Below are positions 49,735-58,938 of a DNA stretch of 64,000 nt, in pieces. The notes under the pieces were generated by a model. That model saw only the letters and a program-made list of their open reading frames with translations. It searched no databases and had not been told where the DNA came from. A program made the position numbers and the translations under genes. Source of the stretch: Hymenobacter negativus (GTDB lineage: Bacteria > Bacteroidota > Bacteroidia > Cytophagales > Hymenobacteraceae); NCBI RefSeq assembly GCF_016056375.1, contig NZ_JAEDAE010000001.1:496001-560000 (forward strand). The letters are read 5' to 3'. The first letter of the stretch is position 1, and every line of letters begins with the position of its first letter.

Positions 49735-52497
49735 ATGTCCCGAAAGCTTCTGGCGCTATTCACCGCGCTGCTGTTGCTGCTCACGCTGGCCACGTACGTC
49801 TACTACCGGCGCACGCTGGCGGCCGTGCCCGTCGACCCCTACGCCCTGGTGCCCGACGATGCCGTGCTGGTGCTCAGCACCCACGACCACCCCGCGCTGG
49901 TGCGCCACCTGCAGGAGACCGAGCTGTGGGACAACCTCACGGCCGTGCGCTATTTCCAGCAGGCAGCGGGCCACCTGGCCCTGGCCGACAGCCTGGCCGG
50001 CGGCAACTCGCGTCGGCGCAACGCCGTGCTCAACCTGCTGGGCCGCAAGCTGGTCATCACTTCCGTGCACGTGACGGGGCCGGGCGAGTTCGACGTGCTT
50101 TACCAGATTCCGCTGGCCCGCGTGAGCGAATACCGGCAGGTGCGCAGCCTGCTCGAAACCCTGGGCCGCGACGCCCGCTACCGCCTCGCCACCCGCGACT
50201 ACGAAGGCCAGGAGCTGACCGTCCTCACCGAGCAGCGCACCGAGCTGGGAATCACCGTTTTCAACTACCGCAACCACCTCGTCATCAGCACCAATGCCAG
50301 CTTGGTGGAAGCCGCCGTGCGCCGCCTGGCCCACCCCGATGCGCCCACCGTGCTGGCCAGCTTCGGCACCACCGATTTGCTGAAGCTGCGCGGCGTGGAT
50401 GGCTCGCTGCTGATAAATTACCGCCGCCTGCCGCAGTTTCTCGATGTGCTGTTTCGGCGCGATGCCCACGGGCAGGTCGACCAACTCACGGGGCTGGTGT
50501 CGCAGGGCTTGCTGGGGGTGAAGCTGGCCGGTAGTCGGGTGCAACTCCAGGGGTTCTCGAACCCCGAAACGGCCCGGGGCACGCTCCAGCAACGCTTAAA
50601 GGGGCAGCCCGCGCAGCCGCTGGGCCTTAGCGAGTTGATGAGTACGCGCACGGCTATGCTACTGCACCTGGCCGCCCAGCCGGCCCGCACCTGGCCACGG
50701 CCCGGTACGCCGATGGTCGACTCACTGGGGCACAACGCCGCGCTGGACAGCCTGCGGACCACCTTCGGGGGCGAAATGGCCATTGGCTACCTGGCGGCGG
50801 TGGCGGCGGGCAGCCGGCCGGGGCGGTTGGCGTTTGTGCGCTGTCCGGCGCCGGCACGCACGGCGCAGTGGCTGGCCCGGCTGCGCCGCATCGAGGGCAG
50901 CTCACCGGCCTTTACCAAAGTGGGACCCTACGAAATCCACCCCGTGGGCTTCTCGGAGGCGTCGGTGCTGGGGCCGTTGTTGGTCCCGGCCCGGCCCGGC
51001 GCTGTGGAAGTGACGGCCAGCGCCGGCGTGCTGGTCGGCAACTACCTGGTGCTTTCCGATGAGCTGACCCTGAACGGCTACCTCGCCGATGTGGTGGCCG
51101 GCCGCACCTGGGCCCAAACCCCGAGCCAGGTGTCCTTCCTGCAGGAAACGATGCCCCGCGCCCGCCTCAGTATTTTCGTGGACACGCGCAACAGCTGGAA
51201 CGCCCTGCTGGGCGTGCTCACCGAAGACCGGCGGGCCGGCCTGCTACGCAACGAGGCCTTGTTCAAGCGCTTCCCGCAGTTCTCCTTTCAGCTAGTGCCG
51301 CCTGAGAACGAGGCCGCGCCCGATGCCCAGTATTATACCCAGCTGCTGCTGCGCCACCCCGACCTGGGCCCCGCTACGGCGCAGGCCGGCGGCGCGGCCG
51401 CCAACGGCCGGGTGCTGAATTTCAAGCACGAACTGGTGGGGATGCCCACGGTGTTGCCCGCGCTGGGCACCCGCATTCCGGCCGTGGCGGTGCAGGATTC
51501 GGCCAATGTCCTGCATTTCGTGAGTGCCGATAATGCGGTGTTGTGGTCTGATACGCTGGCCGGGCCGGCCGTGGGGCAAGCGCTGCTGCCCAGTGGCGGC
51601 GGGGTGCCGGGCGGCCTGCTGCTGGGGGCTGGCCACCGCCTGCACCTGCTGGCCAACGACGGCAGCGCCGTACTGCCCTTTCCCCTCAACCTGCCCGATA
51701 CCGTGCGCGTGGCCGCGCTGCTGGCCGCCCCCACCGGCCCCGATGCGCCCGCCCGCCTGCTGGCCCGCACCGCCGGCAACGACCTGATTTTACTTGATGC
51801 CAAAGGCCGCCTTTTCCCTGGCTGGCAGCCCAAGCGGCTCGATTTCCCATTAGCCGGCGAACCCGCGCTGCTTAGCGTGAGCGGGCGCGACGTGGTGGTG
51901 GCCCCGCTCCAGAACGGCTACGTGTATGCCTTCGACGGGCAGGGCAACCTGTTTCCCGGCTTCCCCCTGAGCCTGGGGGCGCGGCTGGCTGGCAACCTGC
52001 TGGTGCAGCCCGGCAGCACCCTGGGCCGCACTCACCTCATGGCCGTAAACCAGCACGGCGAACTGCTGACCTTCACCCTGAGCGGTGATATTCTGACCCG
52101 CCGCCGGGTGGCTACCTGGAGCCGCACCGCCCGCTTTCACCTGGTGCCCGATGCCCGGGGCCGCAGCTTCGTCATCACCCGGGAGGATGGGAATCAGCTG
52201 GACGTGTACCTGCCCACGCAGGCGGCGCCACTGCTCACCCAGCGCTTCGTGACCTCGGGAGACAAGCCGGTGCAGCTATTCGACTTCGGCAATGGCCGGC
52301 GCATCGTGGCCATCACGGAAACCGGGCCGGGGCAGGTGTCGCTCTACAATGGCAAGGGCAAGCTGCTGGGCGATGCGCCGCTGCCCAGCACCGGCACCGG
52401 CGTGGGCCTGAGCTACGACGCCACCACAGATGCGTACCAATTAGTGCGCATTGTGGGCCGCGAGCTGCGCCGCACGGAGCTGAAGGTGGTGCAGTAA
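49735..52497 (+). CDS. Large exported protein, DUF3352-like domain plus beta-propeller
   Basis: 920 residues from the ATG at 49735. The N-terminal hydrophobic helix (LLALFTALLLLLTLATYVYY) is a membrane anchor or uncleaved signal. About 35-560 resembles DUF3352-type proteins (DDAVLVLSTHDHP, FLQETMPRARLSIFVD). About 590-915 has beta-propeller-like blades: NVLHFVSADNAVLWSD, GYVYAFDGQGNLFPGFPLSL, DGNQLDVYLPTQ, GQVSLYNGKGKLLGD. Such propellers usually bind proteins or glycans. The frame is open back to 49147, but that part is antisense to a lipoprotein gene. A family C element follows the stop. Confidence 0.82.
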   Translation: MSRKLLALFTALLLLLTLATYVYYRRTLAAVPVDPYALVPDDAVLVLSTHDHPALVRHLQETELWDNLTAVRYFQQAAGHLALADSLAGGNSRRRNAVLNLLGRKLVITSVHVTGPGEFDVLYQIPLARVSEYRQVRSLLETLGRDARYRLATRDYEGQELTVLTEQRTELGITVFNYRNHLVISTNASLVEAAVRRLAHPDAPTVLASFGTTDLLKLRGVDGSLLINYRRLPQFLDVLFRRDAHGQVDQLTGLVSQGLLGVKLAGSRVQLQGFSNPETARGTLQQRLKGQPAQPLGLSELMSTRTAMLLHLAAQPARTWPRPGTPMVDSLGHNAALDSLRTTFGGEMAIGYLAAVAAGSRPGRLAFVRCPAPARTAQWLARLRRIEGSSPAFTKVGPYEIHPVGFSEASVLGPLLVPARPGAVEVTASAGVLVGNYLVLSDELTLNGYLADVVAGRTWAQTPSQVSFLQETMPRARLSIFVDTRNSWNALLGVLTEDRRAGLLRNEALFKRFPQFSFQLVPPENEAAPDAQYYTQLLLRHPDLGPATAQAGGAAANGRVLNFKHELVGMPTVLPALGTRIPAVAVQDSANVLHFVSADNAVLWSDTLAGPAVGQALLPSGGGVPGGLLLGAGHRLHLLANDGSAVLPFPLNLPDTVRVAALLAAPTGPDAPARLLARTAGNDLILLDAKGRLFPGWQPKRLDFPLAGEPALLSVSGRDVVVAPLQNGYVYAFDGQGNLFPGFPLSLGARLAGNLLVQPGSTLGRTHLMAVNQHGELLTFTLSGDILTRRRVATWSRTARFHLVPDARGRSFVITREDGNQLDVYLPTQAAPLLTQRFVTSGDKPVQLFDFGNGRRIVAITETGPGQVSLYNGKGKLLGDAPLPSTGTGVGLSYDATTDAYQLVRIVGRELRRTELKVVQ

Positions 52498-52576
52498 AGA
52501 CGCATATTTGCGTCTTAGCGTCCGCGCCGTTCCAACAATTGCCGTTCAACGCTGAGACGCAAATATGCGTCTCTAC
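52496..52576. repeat. Family C nested palindromic element, copy 3
   Basis: Left arm AAGACGCATATTTGCGTCTT and right arm GAGACGCAAATATGCGTCTC, each palindromic and inverse to each other, with GTCCGCGCCGTTC and GCCGTTCAACGC inside. It begins within the stop codon of the beta-propeller gene (49735-52497) and ends 29 bases before nadR. Confidence 0.9.
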
Positions 52577-52604
52577 ATCGTGCCAATTGGCCTCCTGACT
52601 ATCC

Positions 52605-53681
52605 ATGACCCCACCACTCCGCACCGGCCTTGTGGTCGGCAAGTTCTGGCCGCCGCACCGGGGCCACCAGCTGCTACTGGAAACTGCTGCCGCGCAAGTA
52701 GCCGAGCTGTTGGTGCTGGTATACGCCAACCCTACCGGGCACGGCCCGGACTCCGAAACCATGCCAGCACCGGTGCGGGCCCAGTGGCTGCGCGAACTGT
52801 ACCGGGGCGATAATCTGACCGATGGGCTGCACATCGGCAGCACGCCGCTGCGCATATTCGCCCTCACCGCTGAGGCCGACGGTGTGCCACTCGATACGGC
52901 CGACGACTACACGCACCGCGAGTTTGTGCGGCAGTGGCTGGCCGGGCAGGGCTTGGCGGTGGATGCGGTATTCACCAGCGAAGACTACGGGCCGGGCTTT
53001 GCCGAGCACCTGGGGGTGGCCCATGTGAGCGTGGATGCGGCCCGGGCGCAGGTGCCCGTATCAGGCACGCTGGTACGTGATAATCCAGCGGCTTACGCCC
53101 GCTACCTGCATCCGCTGGTGGCGGCGCAGCTAGGTGTGGTGCCGCCCGCCGAAGTGCCCCGGGTTGTTTTTCTGGGAGCCGAAAGCAGCGGCAAATCGAC
53201 GCTGTGCGCGGCGCTGGCCGAGGCCTGCGGCACGGTGTGGGTGCCCGAGTACGGCCGTACCCTGCACGAGCAAAAAAACGGCAACCTCGGCTACGAAGAC
53301 CTGCTCTACATTGCCCGCCGCCACGCCGAGTTGGAGGATGAGGCTGCCACCCAGGCCCACGGCGTGCTGTTTTGCGACACCAACGCGGCTACCACGGCGC
53401 TCTATTCCTACTACTATTTCCACCGCTGCGACCCGGCCCTGCAGGCCATGGCAGCGGTGTGCGGACAGCGCTACGCGCACACCTTCGTGTGTGCGCCCAC
53501 CGTGCCCTTCGAGCAGGACGGCTGGCGCGGCCCCGAGGCACTGCGCAGCTTTCAGCACGGTATGATACTGATGCAGCTGGACTACTTCGGCATCCCGTAC
53601 ATACTGGTGGAGGGCACGGTGGCCGAGCGGGTGGCGCAGGTGCGGGCGGCGCTACAAGGGCGGGGCGAGCTTCCAGCTTAA
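52605..53681 (+). CDS. nadR: NadR-type NMN adenylyltransferase / ribosylnicotinamide kinase
   Basis: 358 residues, bifunctional without the HTH domain of E. coli NadR. The adenylyltransferase half has GKFWPPHRGH (residues 12-21) and PVSGTLVR (151-158). The kinase half has the P-loop GAESSGKST (191-199), then WVPEYGRTLHE and FCDTNAATTALYS. Together they turn nicotinamide riboside into NMN and then NAD. Starts with ATG just after a family C element. No transporter (PnuC) is adjacent. Confidence 0.94.
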   Translation: MTPPLRTGLVVGKFWPPHRGHQLLLETAAAQVAELLVLVYANPTGHGPDSETMPAPVRAQWLRELYRGDNLTDGLHIGSTPLRIFALTAEADGVPLDTADDYTHREFVRQWLAGQGLAVDAVFTSEDYGPGFAEHLGVAHVSVDAARAQVPVSGTLVRDNPAAYARYLHPLVAAQLGVVPPAEVPRVVFLGAESSGKSTLCAALAEACGTVWVPEYGRTLHEQKNGNLGYEDLLYIARRHAELEDEAATQAHGVLFCDTNAATTALYSYYYFHRCDPALQAMAAVCGQRYAHTFVCAPTVPFEQDGWRGPEALRSFQHGMILMQLDYFGIPYILVEGTVAERVAQVRAALQGRGELPA

Positions 53682-53791
53682 AGGGGGCGCTATTGATTGG
53701 CGATTATCCCGTTACCTTACGGCATCGAATGGGCCGCGCATTATTGCCCGTTCGCCAGGCTACTTCCAGCCGACCCTAATCAACCACCACT

Positions 53792-53980
53792 ATGCAGGAA
53801 AACCCCGAAAAGGAATCTGAACAAAACCCACCGACGGCCCCGAAGCCGTTGCTTACCGACCCGCCTTATTCCGGCGGCAGCGACATCCACATCGGCGAGG
53901 GCCAAGAGCATCATTTGCCCCACGAAGGCACGCATCAGCCATCGAGGCTCAAAACATCGGAAAACACGGCGCAGGAATAA
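53792..53980 (+). CDS. Small hydrophilic protein
   Basis: 62 residues, polar and His/Glu/Pro-rich (DIHIGEGQEHHLPHEGTH), no signal or membrane segment, probably disordered. The HxxxxxEHH-H cluster could bind metal. It has an ATG, a sensible gap from nadR and a strong terminator right after, which support a gene. No family recognised. Confidence 0.6.
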   Translation: MQENPEKESEQNPPTAPKPLLTDPPYSGGSDIHIGEGQEHHLPHEGTHQPSRLKTSENTAQE

Positions 53981-54003
53981 CAAAGCGGGGTGATTGTAAG
54001 CAT

Positions 54004-54042
54004 GAACCGGGCGGCCGACTGAAAATTCGGCCGCCCGGTTCG
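54004..54042. terminator. Terminator between the small ORF and corA
   Basis: AACCGGGCGGCCGA pairs with TCGGCCGCCCGGTT around CTGAAAAT, followed by CGGCTTTCT. It lies between convergent genes. Confidence 0.75.
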
Positions 54043-54047
54043 GCTTT

Positions 54048-55253
<1,206 letters not shown>

Positions 55254-55445
55254 GCAGCGGGACGGGGGCGAAAGCGAGGCGCAATTTCGGCCCTTACGTG
55301 TGGCGATAGGATGAAGATGCCTTCATCGGGCCGAGGAGTTGAGGTCTGCAGCGGGCGACCCCGGCGGCGGGCACTCAATCTATACCGTACTTTGCTGGGA
55401 AAGCCACACGATTAAGCGTTGAGAAGTACGGATTCCCTGGTTGCA

Positions 55446-56420
55446 ATGAAGGCGGGCGAGACGGCGCTGGTGGTGGCCGTAGCCGAAAGCGGCCCGCTGG
55501 GCCCAGCCGAACCCCGCCTGCCGCTGGCTTTCGAGTCCTTTCTGTATTTGCGGCCCGCCCACCAAGCCTTGCAGGCGGCCGGCCCGGTGCTCAGCTTTTA
55601 CCTTGAAGCTCCTGCCGCTGGTCGCACCGTAGCGCAGTTGCACGTAGCCCTGGGCCCGGCGGCCGGGGAGGCCCGCAGCCCCGCGCAGGCCCCTTTCGGC
55701 GGCATTCAACTAGCCGCGGGCCTGCCGCTGCCCGCCCTGCACCAGCTGCTGGACGCGGCCGAAACCGAGCTGCGCCAGCGTGGAGTGCGCCGGCTGGCCC
55801 TGCGCAGCTACCCCTTCGCTTACCACCCTGCCGGGGCCGCGTCCCAGGCCGAAGCCCTGCGCCAGCGCAGCTACCGCGTGGCCCTGGCCGAGCAGAACTA
55901 TCACCTCGACCCCGCCCGCGACTACGAAGCCCATCTGCACCCTTCGGAGCGCCGCCGGCTGCACAAGTGCCGCCGCGCCGGCCTGCATTTTGAGCAGGAG
56001 CCGCCCTTTCTGCTGCCGGCGGCTTATGAATTCATTGAGGCTTGCCGACAGGAGCGGGGGCAGGCGCTGTCGTTGCCGCTGGCGCGGGTGCAGGAATTGT
56101 TTCGGCGCTTCCCGAAGGAGCATTTCCTGTTCTCGGTGCGCCAGGCCGATGGCGAATGGGCAGCCCTCACGGTAGCCATTCAGGTTGATAAGCAGGTGCT
56201 GTACAATTTCTACCCGGCCAGCCCGCTGCGCTGCAATTCCTTCAGCCCGGTGGTGCTGCTGAATGAGGGCTTGCACGCCTTTGCCCGGGCCAGCGGCATG
56301 GCCGTGCTCGATTTAGGTACTTCTACGCTTGATTCCGGCCCGAATGCTTCGCTGCTGCGGTTTAAACGGCATCTGGGCGGCGTGGCGGGCCTGCGGCTGA
56401 GCTGGGAGCGGGAGCTGTAG
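55446..56420 (+). CDS. FemAB/BioF2-like GNAT acyltransferase
   Basis: 324 residues from ATG 55446 (TTG 55419 would add 9). Two GNAT-like halves; the C-terminal one has AALTVAIQVDKQVLYNFYPASPL and MAVLDLGTSTLDSGPN, the pattern of the GNAT_acetyltr_6/FemAB-like proteins common in Bacteroidota exopolysaccharide clusters. A -7-like TACTTTG lies near 55388. A flippase, GT2 and membrane protein follow on the same strand, so transfer of an acyl or aminoacyl group to a glycan or lipid precursor is plausible but unproved. Confidence 0.78.
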   Translation: MKAGETALVVAVAESGPLGPAEPRLPLAFESFLYLRPAHQALQAAGPVLSFYLEAPAAGRTVAQLHVALGPAAGEARSPAQAPFGGIQLAAGLPLPALHQLLDAAETELRQRGVRRLALRSYPFAYHPAGAASQAEALRQRSYRVALAEQNYHLDPARDYEAHLHPSERRRLHKCRRAGLHFEQEPPFLLPAAYEFIEACRQERGQALSLPLARVQELFRRFPKEHFLFSVRQADGEWAALTVAIQVDKQVLYNFYPASPLRCNSFSPVVLLNEGLHAFARASGMAVLDLGTSTLDSGPNASLLRFKRHLGGVAGLRLSWEREL

Positions 56421-56432
56421 GGGAAGCGTCTG

Positions 56433-56627
56433 TTATTGCGAGTGGAGCGCATCGCAACGCGGCAATCTTTCCTCGGTCAGCGACTAACCCTGAGATGTGA
56501 TAAAGCCCTTTTTAAATATCAGAAAGCCCCAAAAATGCGAAGTGTCGGGGCATTCTGGTAAAAGAAAGTAGCTGGTTATTACAGGAAGGATTGCCGCATT
56601 GCGCTGCGCTTCACTCGCAATGACAGA
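56433..56627. repeat. Family G composite palindromic element
   Basis: Outer arms TTATTGCGAGTGGAGCGCAT and GGCAATCTTTCCT are mirrored by AGGAAGGATTGCCGCATTGC and TTCACTCGCAATGAC. The ~120-base centre contains a second stem pairing CAGAAAGCCCC with GGGGCATTCTG. It is the longest such element in the window and lies ahead of the flippase gene. Confidence 0.8.
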
Positions 56628-56649
56628 CGGCCCCGTTCTTTGTGCCCAC

Positions 56650-57915
56650 ATGCCCACCGCCGCTTCTCCCATCAAATCTCCCATCCGGCACTTTGTGCGG
56701 GGCTCGCTGGGCACGGGCGTGGCGGTGGCGGCACGGGCGGCGGGCTCGCTCATCGTCAACAAGCTGTTTGCCACGTATGCGCCGACCGGCGGCCTCACCC
56801 TGCTGGCCCAGTTCCAGAACTTGATGGCTATGCTCACCACGCTGCCTTACGATGGCGTGCAGGTAGGCCTGGTGAAATACCTCGCGCCGCTGCGGCCGGG
56901 CAGCCCGCGCTACCGCGCCTGGCTGGGCGCGGCCACGGTGCTGAACGCCGCGGCGCTGCTGGCCGGGGCCGCCGTGTTGGCCGCACGCGGGCTGCTAGGC
57001 TGGGAGTGGGGCAGCCTGACGGTATTCATGCTGGGCATTGGGCTGATTACAGGGCAGGCCATGCTGGGTAGTGCGCTGCTGGCGGCCGGCAAGCTGCGGG
57101 CATATATTGGCCTCACAGTGCTGCTGGCGGTGTTGGGCACTGCCGCCACGGCGGCCACGCTGCTGGGCGGCTGGCCGCTGCGGGTAGTGCTGCTGGCGTA
57201 TCTGGTGGCGCAGGGCCTCACGCTGCTGCCGGCGCTGGGGCTGGCAGCGCGGGCCGGGCTGCTGCAACACCTGCAGCCGGCCGCGCCTATGAGCCGGCTG
57301 GCGCTGCGGCGGCTCAGCCAGTTCCTGCTGATGGCCGTGAGCACGCTGCTATTCGGCAAGGCCGTGGACTACGTGCTGCGCGACTATCTGCTGGCCACCT
57401 TCGGCCCGGCCCGCACCGATTTGTGGCAGGCCGTGGCCAAGCTCTCGGATAATTACACCATGGTGTTTGGGGCGGTGATGAGCAGCGTGTTCTACCCCCG
57501 GCTGGCGGCGCTGGCGGGGCAGCCGCTGGCGGCGCGGCGCTACTTGCGCGGCGTGCTCGGGCTGCTGGCCCCGGTGCTGGCCGTAGGCCTGGGCTTGCTA
57601 TTTGTGTGCCGCGACTGGCTGCTGCCGCTGCTGTTTGCGCCCCGGCTGCTGGGGGCACGGGAGTTTCTGGCCCCGCAGCTGCTCGGCGACTGGGCCAAGC
57701 TGCTGAGCTGGCTATTCATCTTCCAGCTTACGGCCCGGGCGCGCACGGGGGCCTATGTGACCGTGCAAGCGGGCTCGGCGGTGGTGTTTGCAGCGCTGCT
57801 GGCGGGGTTGCTGCCGCACCTGGGCCTGGCCGGGGCAGTATGGGCGCACACGGTGCGGTATGGATTGCTGCTATTGGCGTGCGGAGCCTGGCATTTGATG
57901 AGGAATGAAGAATGA
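56650..57915 (+). CDS. Wzx-like O-antigen/polysaccharide flippase
   Basis: 421 residues from the ATG at 56650 with about 12 transmembrane helices in the MOP/MVF pattern. RGSLGTGVAVAARAAGSLIVNKL near the N-terminus, MAMLTTLPYDGVQVGLVKYLAP, and PARTDLWQAVAKLSDNY with MVFGAVMSSVFYPRLA resemble WzxE/O-antigen translocases that move lipid-linked oligosaccharide across the inner membrane. It sits between an acyltransferase and a GT2, fitting a surface-glycan pathway. An upstream open frame overlaps a repeat and is not used. Confidence 0.88.
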   Translation: MPTAASPIKSPIRHFVRGSLGTGVAVAARAAGSLIVNKLFATYAPTGGLTLLAQFQNLMAMLTTLPYDGVQVGLVKYLAPLRPGSPRYRAWLGAATVLNAAALLAGAAVLAARGLLGWEWGSLTVFMLGIGLITGQAMLGSALLAAGKLRAYIGLTVLLAVLGTAATAATLLGGWPLRVVLLAYLVAQGLTLLPALGLAARAGLLQHLQPAAPMSRLALRRLSQFLLMAVSTLLFGKAVDYVLRDYLLATFGPARTDLWQAVAKLSDNYTMVFGAVMSSVFYPRLAALAGQPLAARRYLRGVLGLLAPVLAVGLGLLFVCRDWLLPLLFAPRLLGAREFLAPQLLGDWAKLLSWLFIFQLTARARTGAYVTVQAGSAVVFAALLAGLLPHLGLAGAVWAHTVRYGLLLLACGAWHLMRNEE

Positions 57916-57954
57916 GGAATTAACCTTGTGCTTCCGCTTGCCGCTTGTGATTTT

Positions 57955-58908
57955 ATGCCCGATTCTTCAGTCTTCAGTTTTCCTTCTTCATTAAGCGCAG
58001 CTTCCACCGTTACCATCGTGGCGCTGTGCCACAACCACGCGCCCTTCCTGCGCGAGGCGCTGGATTCCATTCGGGCCCAAACCTACCCGCACCTGGAAGT
58101 ATGGCTCGTGGACGATGCCAGCACCGACGGTAGCCCGGAAATCCTACGCGAATACGCCGCCCGCAACCCCACCTGGCACCTGCTGCTGCTGCCCGAAAAC
58201 GTGGGCAACTGCCGTGCTTTCAATACCGCTTTCTTTCAAAGCAAAGGCGAGTTCGTAATTGATTTTGCCACCGATGACGTGCTGCTGCCGGCGCGGGTGG
58301 CGCAGCAGGTAGCCCAGTTTCAGGCCGTCGCGCCGGAAGTGGGCGTGGTGTATTCCAACTGCGAGCTGATTGACGAAGCTGGCCACTCGCTGGGTCTGCA
58401 CCACCGGCCCGATGGCGCTGGCCAATTGCAGCCCGTGCCCGCCAGCGGCTGGGTTTTCGCCGAGGTACTGCGGCGCTACTTCATCAGCACACCCACTATG
58501 ATGATGCGCCGCGCGTGCCTCGAAAGTCTGGGCGGCTACGACGAAACCTTGGCCTACGAAGACTTCGATTTCTGGGTGCGCGCCAGCCGCGACTGGCAGT
58601 TCCAGTACCTCGACGCAGTGACGACCCGCAAGCGCAAGCACCCACGCAGCATGAGCGCCAAAGCCTACCAACGCCACGACCCCTACCTAGCCTCCACCAT
58701 TCGCGTCTGCGACAAGGCCCTTGACCTGGCCCGTACCTACGCCGAGCGCGCCGCCCTGGCCACCCGCCTGCGCTGGGAGCTGCGCAAGTCCCTGCGCCAC
58801 CGCCACGCCGCCCAGGGCCGCGCCCTCTACGACCTGCTACGCCAGACCGGCCACGCCACCACACTCGACCACCTGCTGGGCCAGCTGGCCCGCCTGCCGC
58901 TGGGCTAA
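57955..58908 (+). CDS. GT2 glycosyltransferase
   Basis: 317 residues from the ATG at 57955. The GT-A core has VTIVALCHNHAPFLREALDSI, VWLVDDASTDGSPEIL, FVIDFATDDVLLP (acidic DxD position) and LAYEDFDFWVRASRDW. No membrane segment. It follows the flippase after 39 bases and precedes a large membrane protein, suggesting a surface-glycan role. The sugar cannot be read from the sequence. Confidence 0.9.
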   Translation: MPDSSVFSFPSSLSAASTVTIVALCHNHAPFLREALDSIRAQTYPHLEVWLVDDASTDGSPEILREYAARNPTWHLLLLPENVGNCRAFNTAFFQSKGEFVIDFATDDVLLPARVAQQVAQFQAVAPEVGVVYSNCELIDEAGHSLGLHHRPDGAGQLQPVPASGWVFAEVLRRYFISTPTMMMRRACLESLGGYDETLAYEDFDFWVRASRDWQFQYLDAVTTRKRKHPRSMSAKAYQRHDPYLASTIRVCDKALDLARTYAERAALATRLRWELRKSLRHRHAAQGRALYDLLRQTGHATTLDHLLGQLARLPLG

Positions 58909-58938
58909 AAACCCGCCCGCAGTCCCGTTCTTGCGCCC

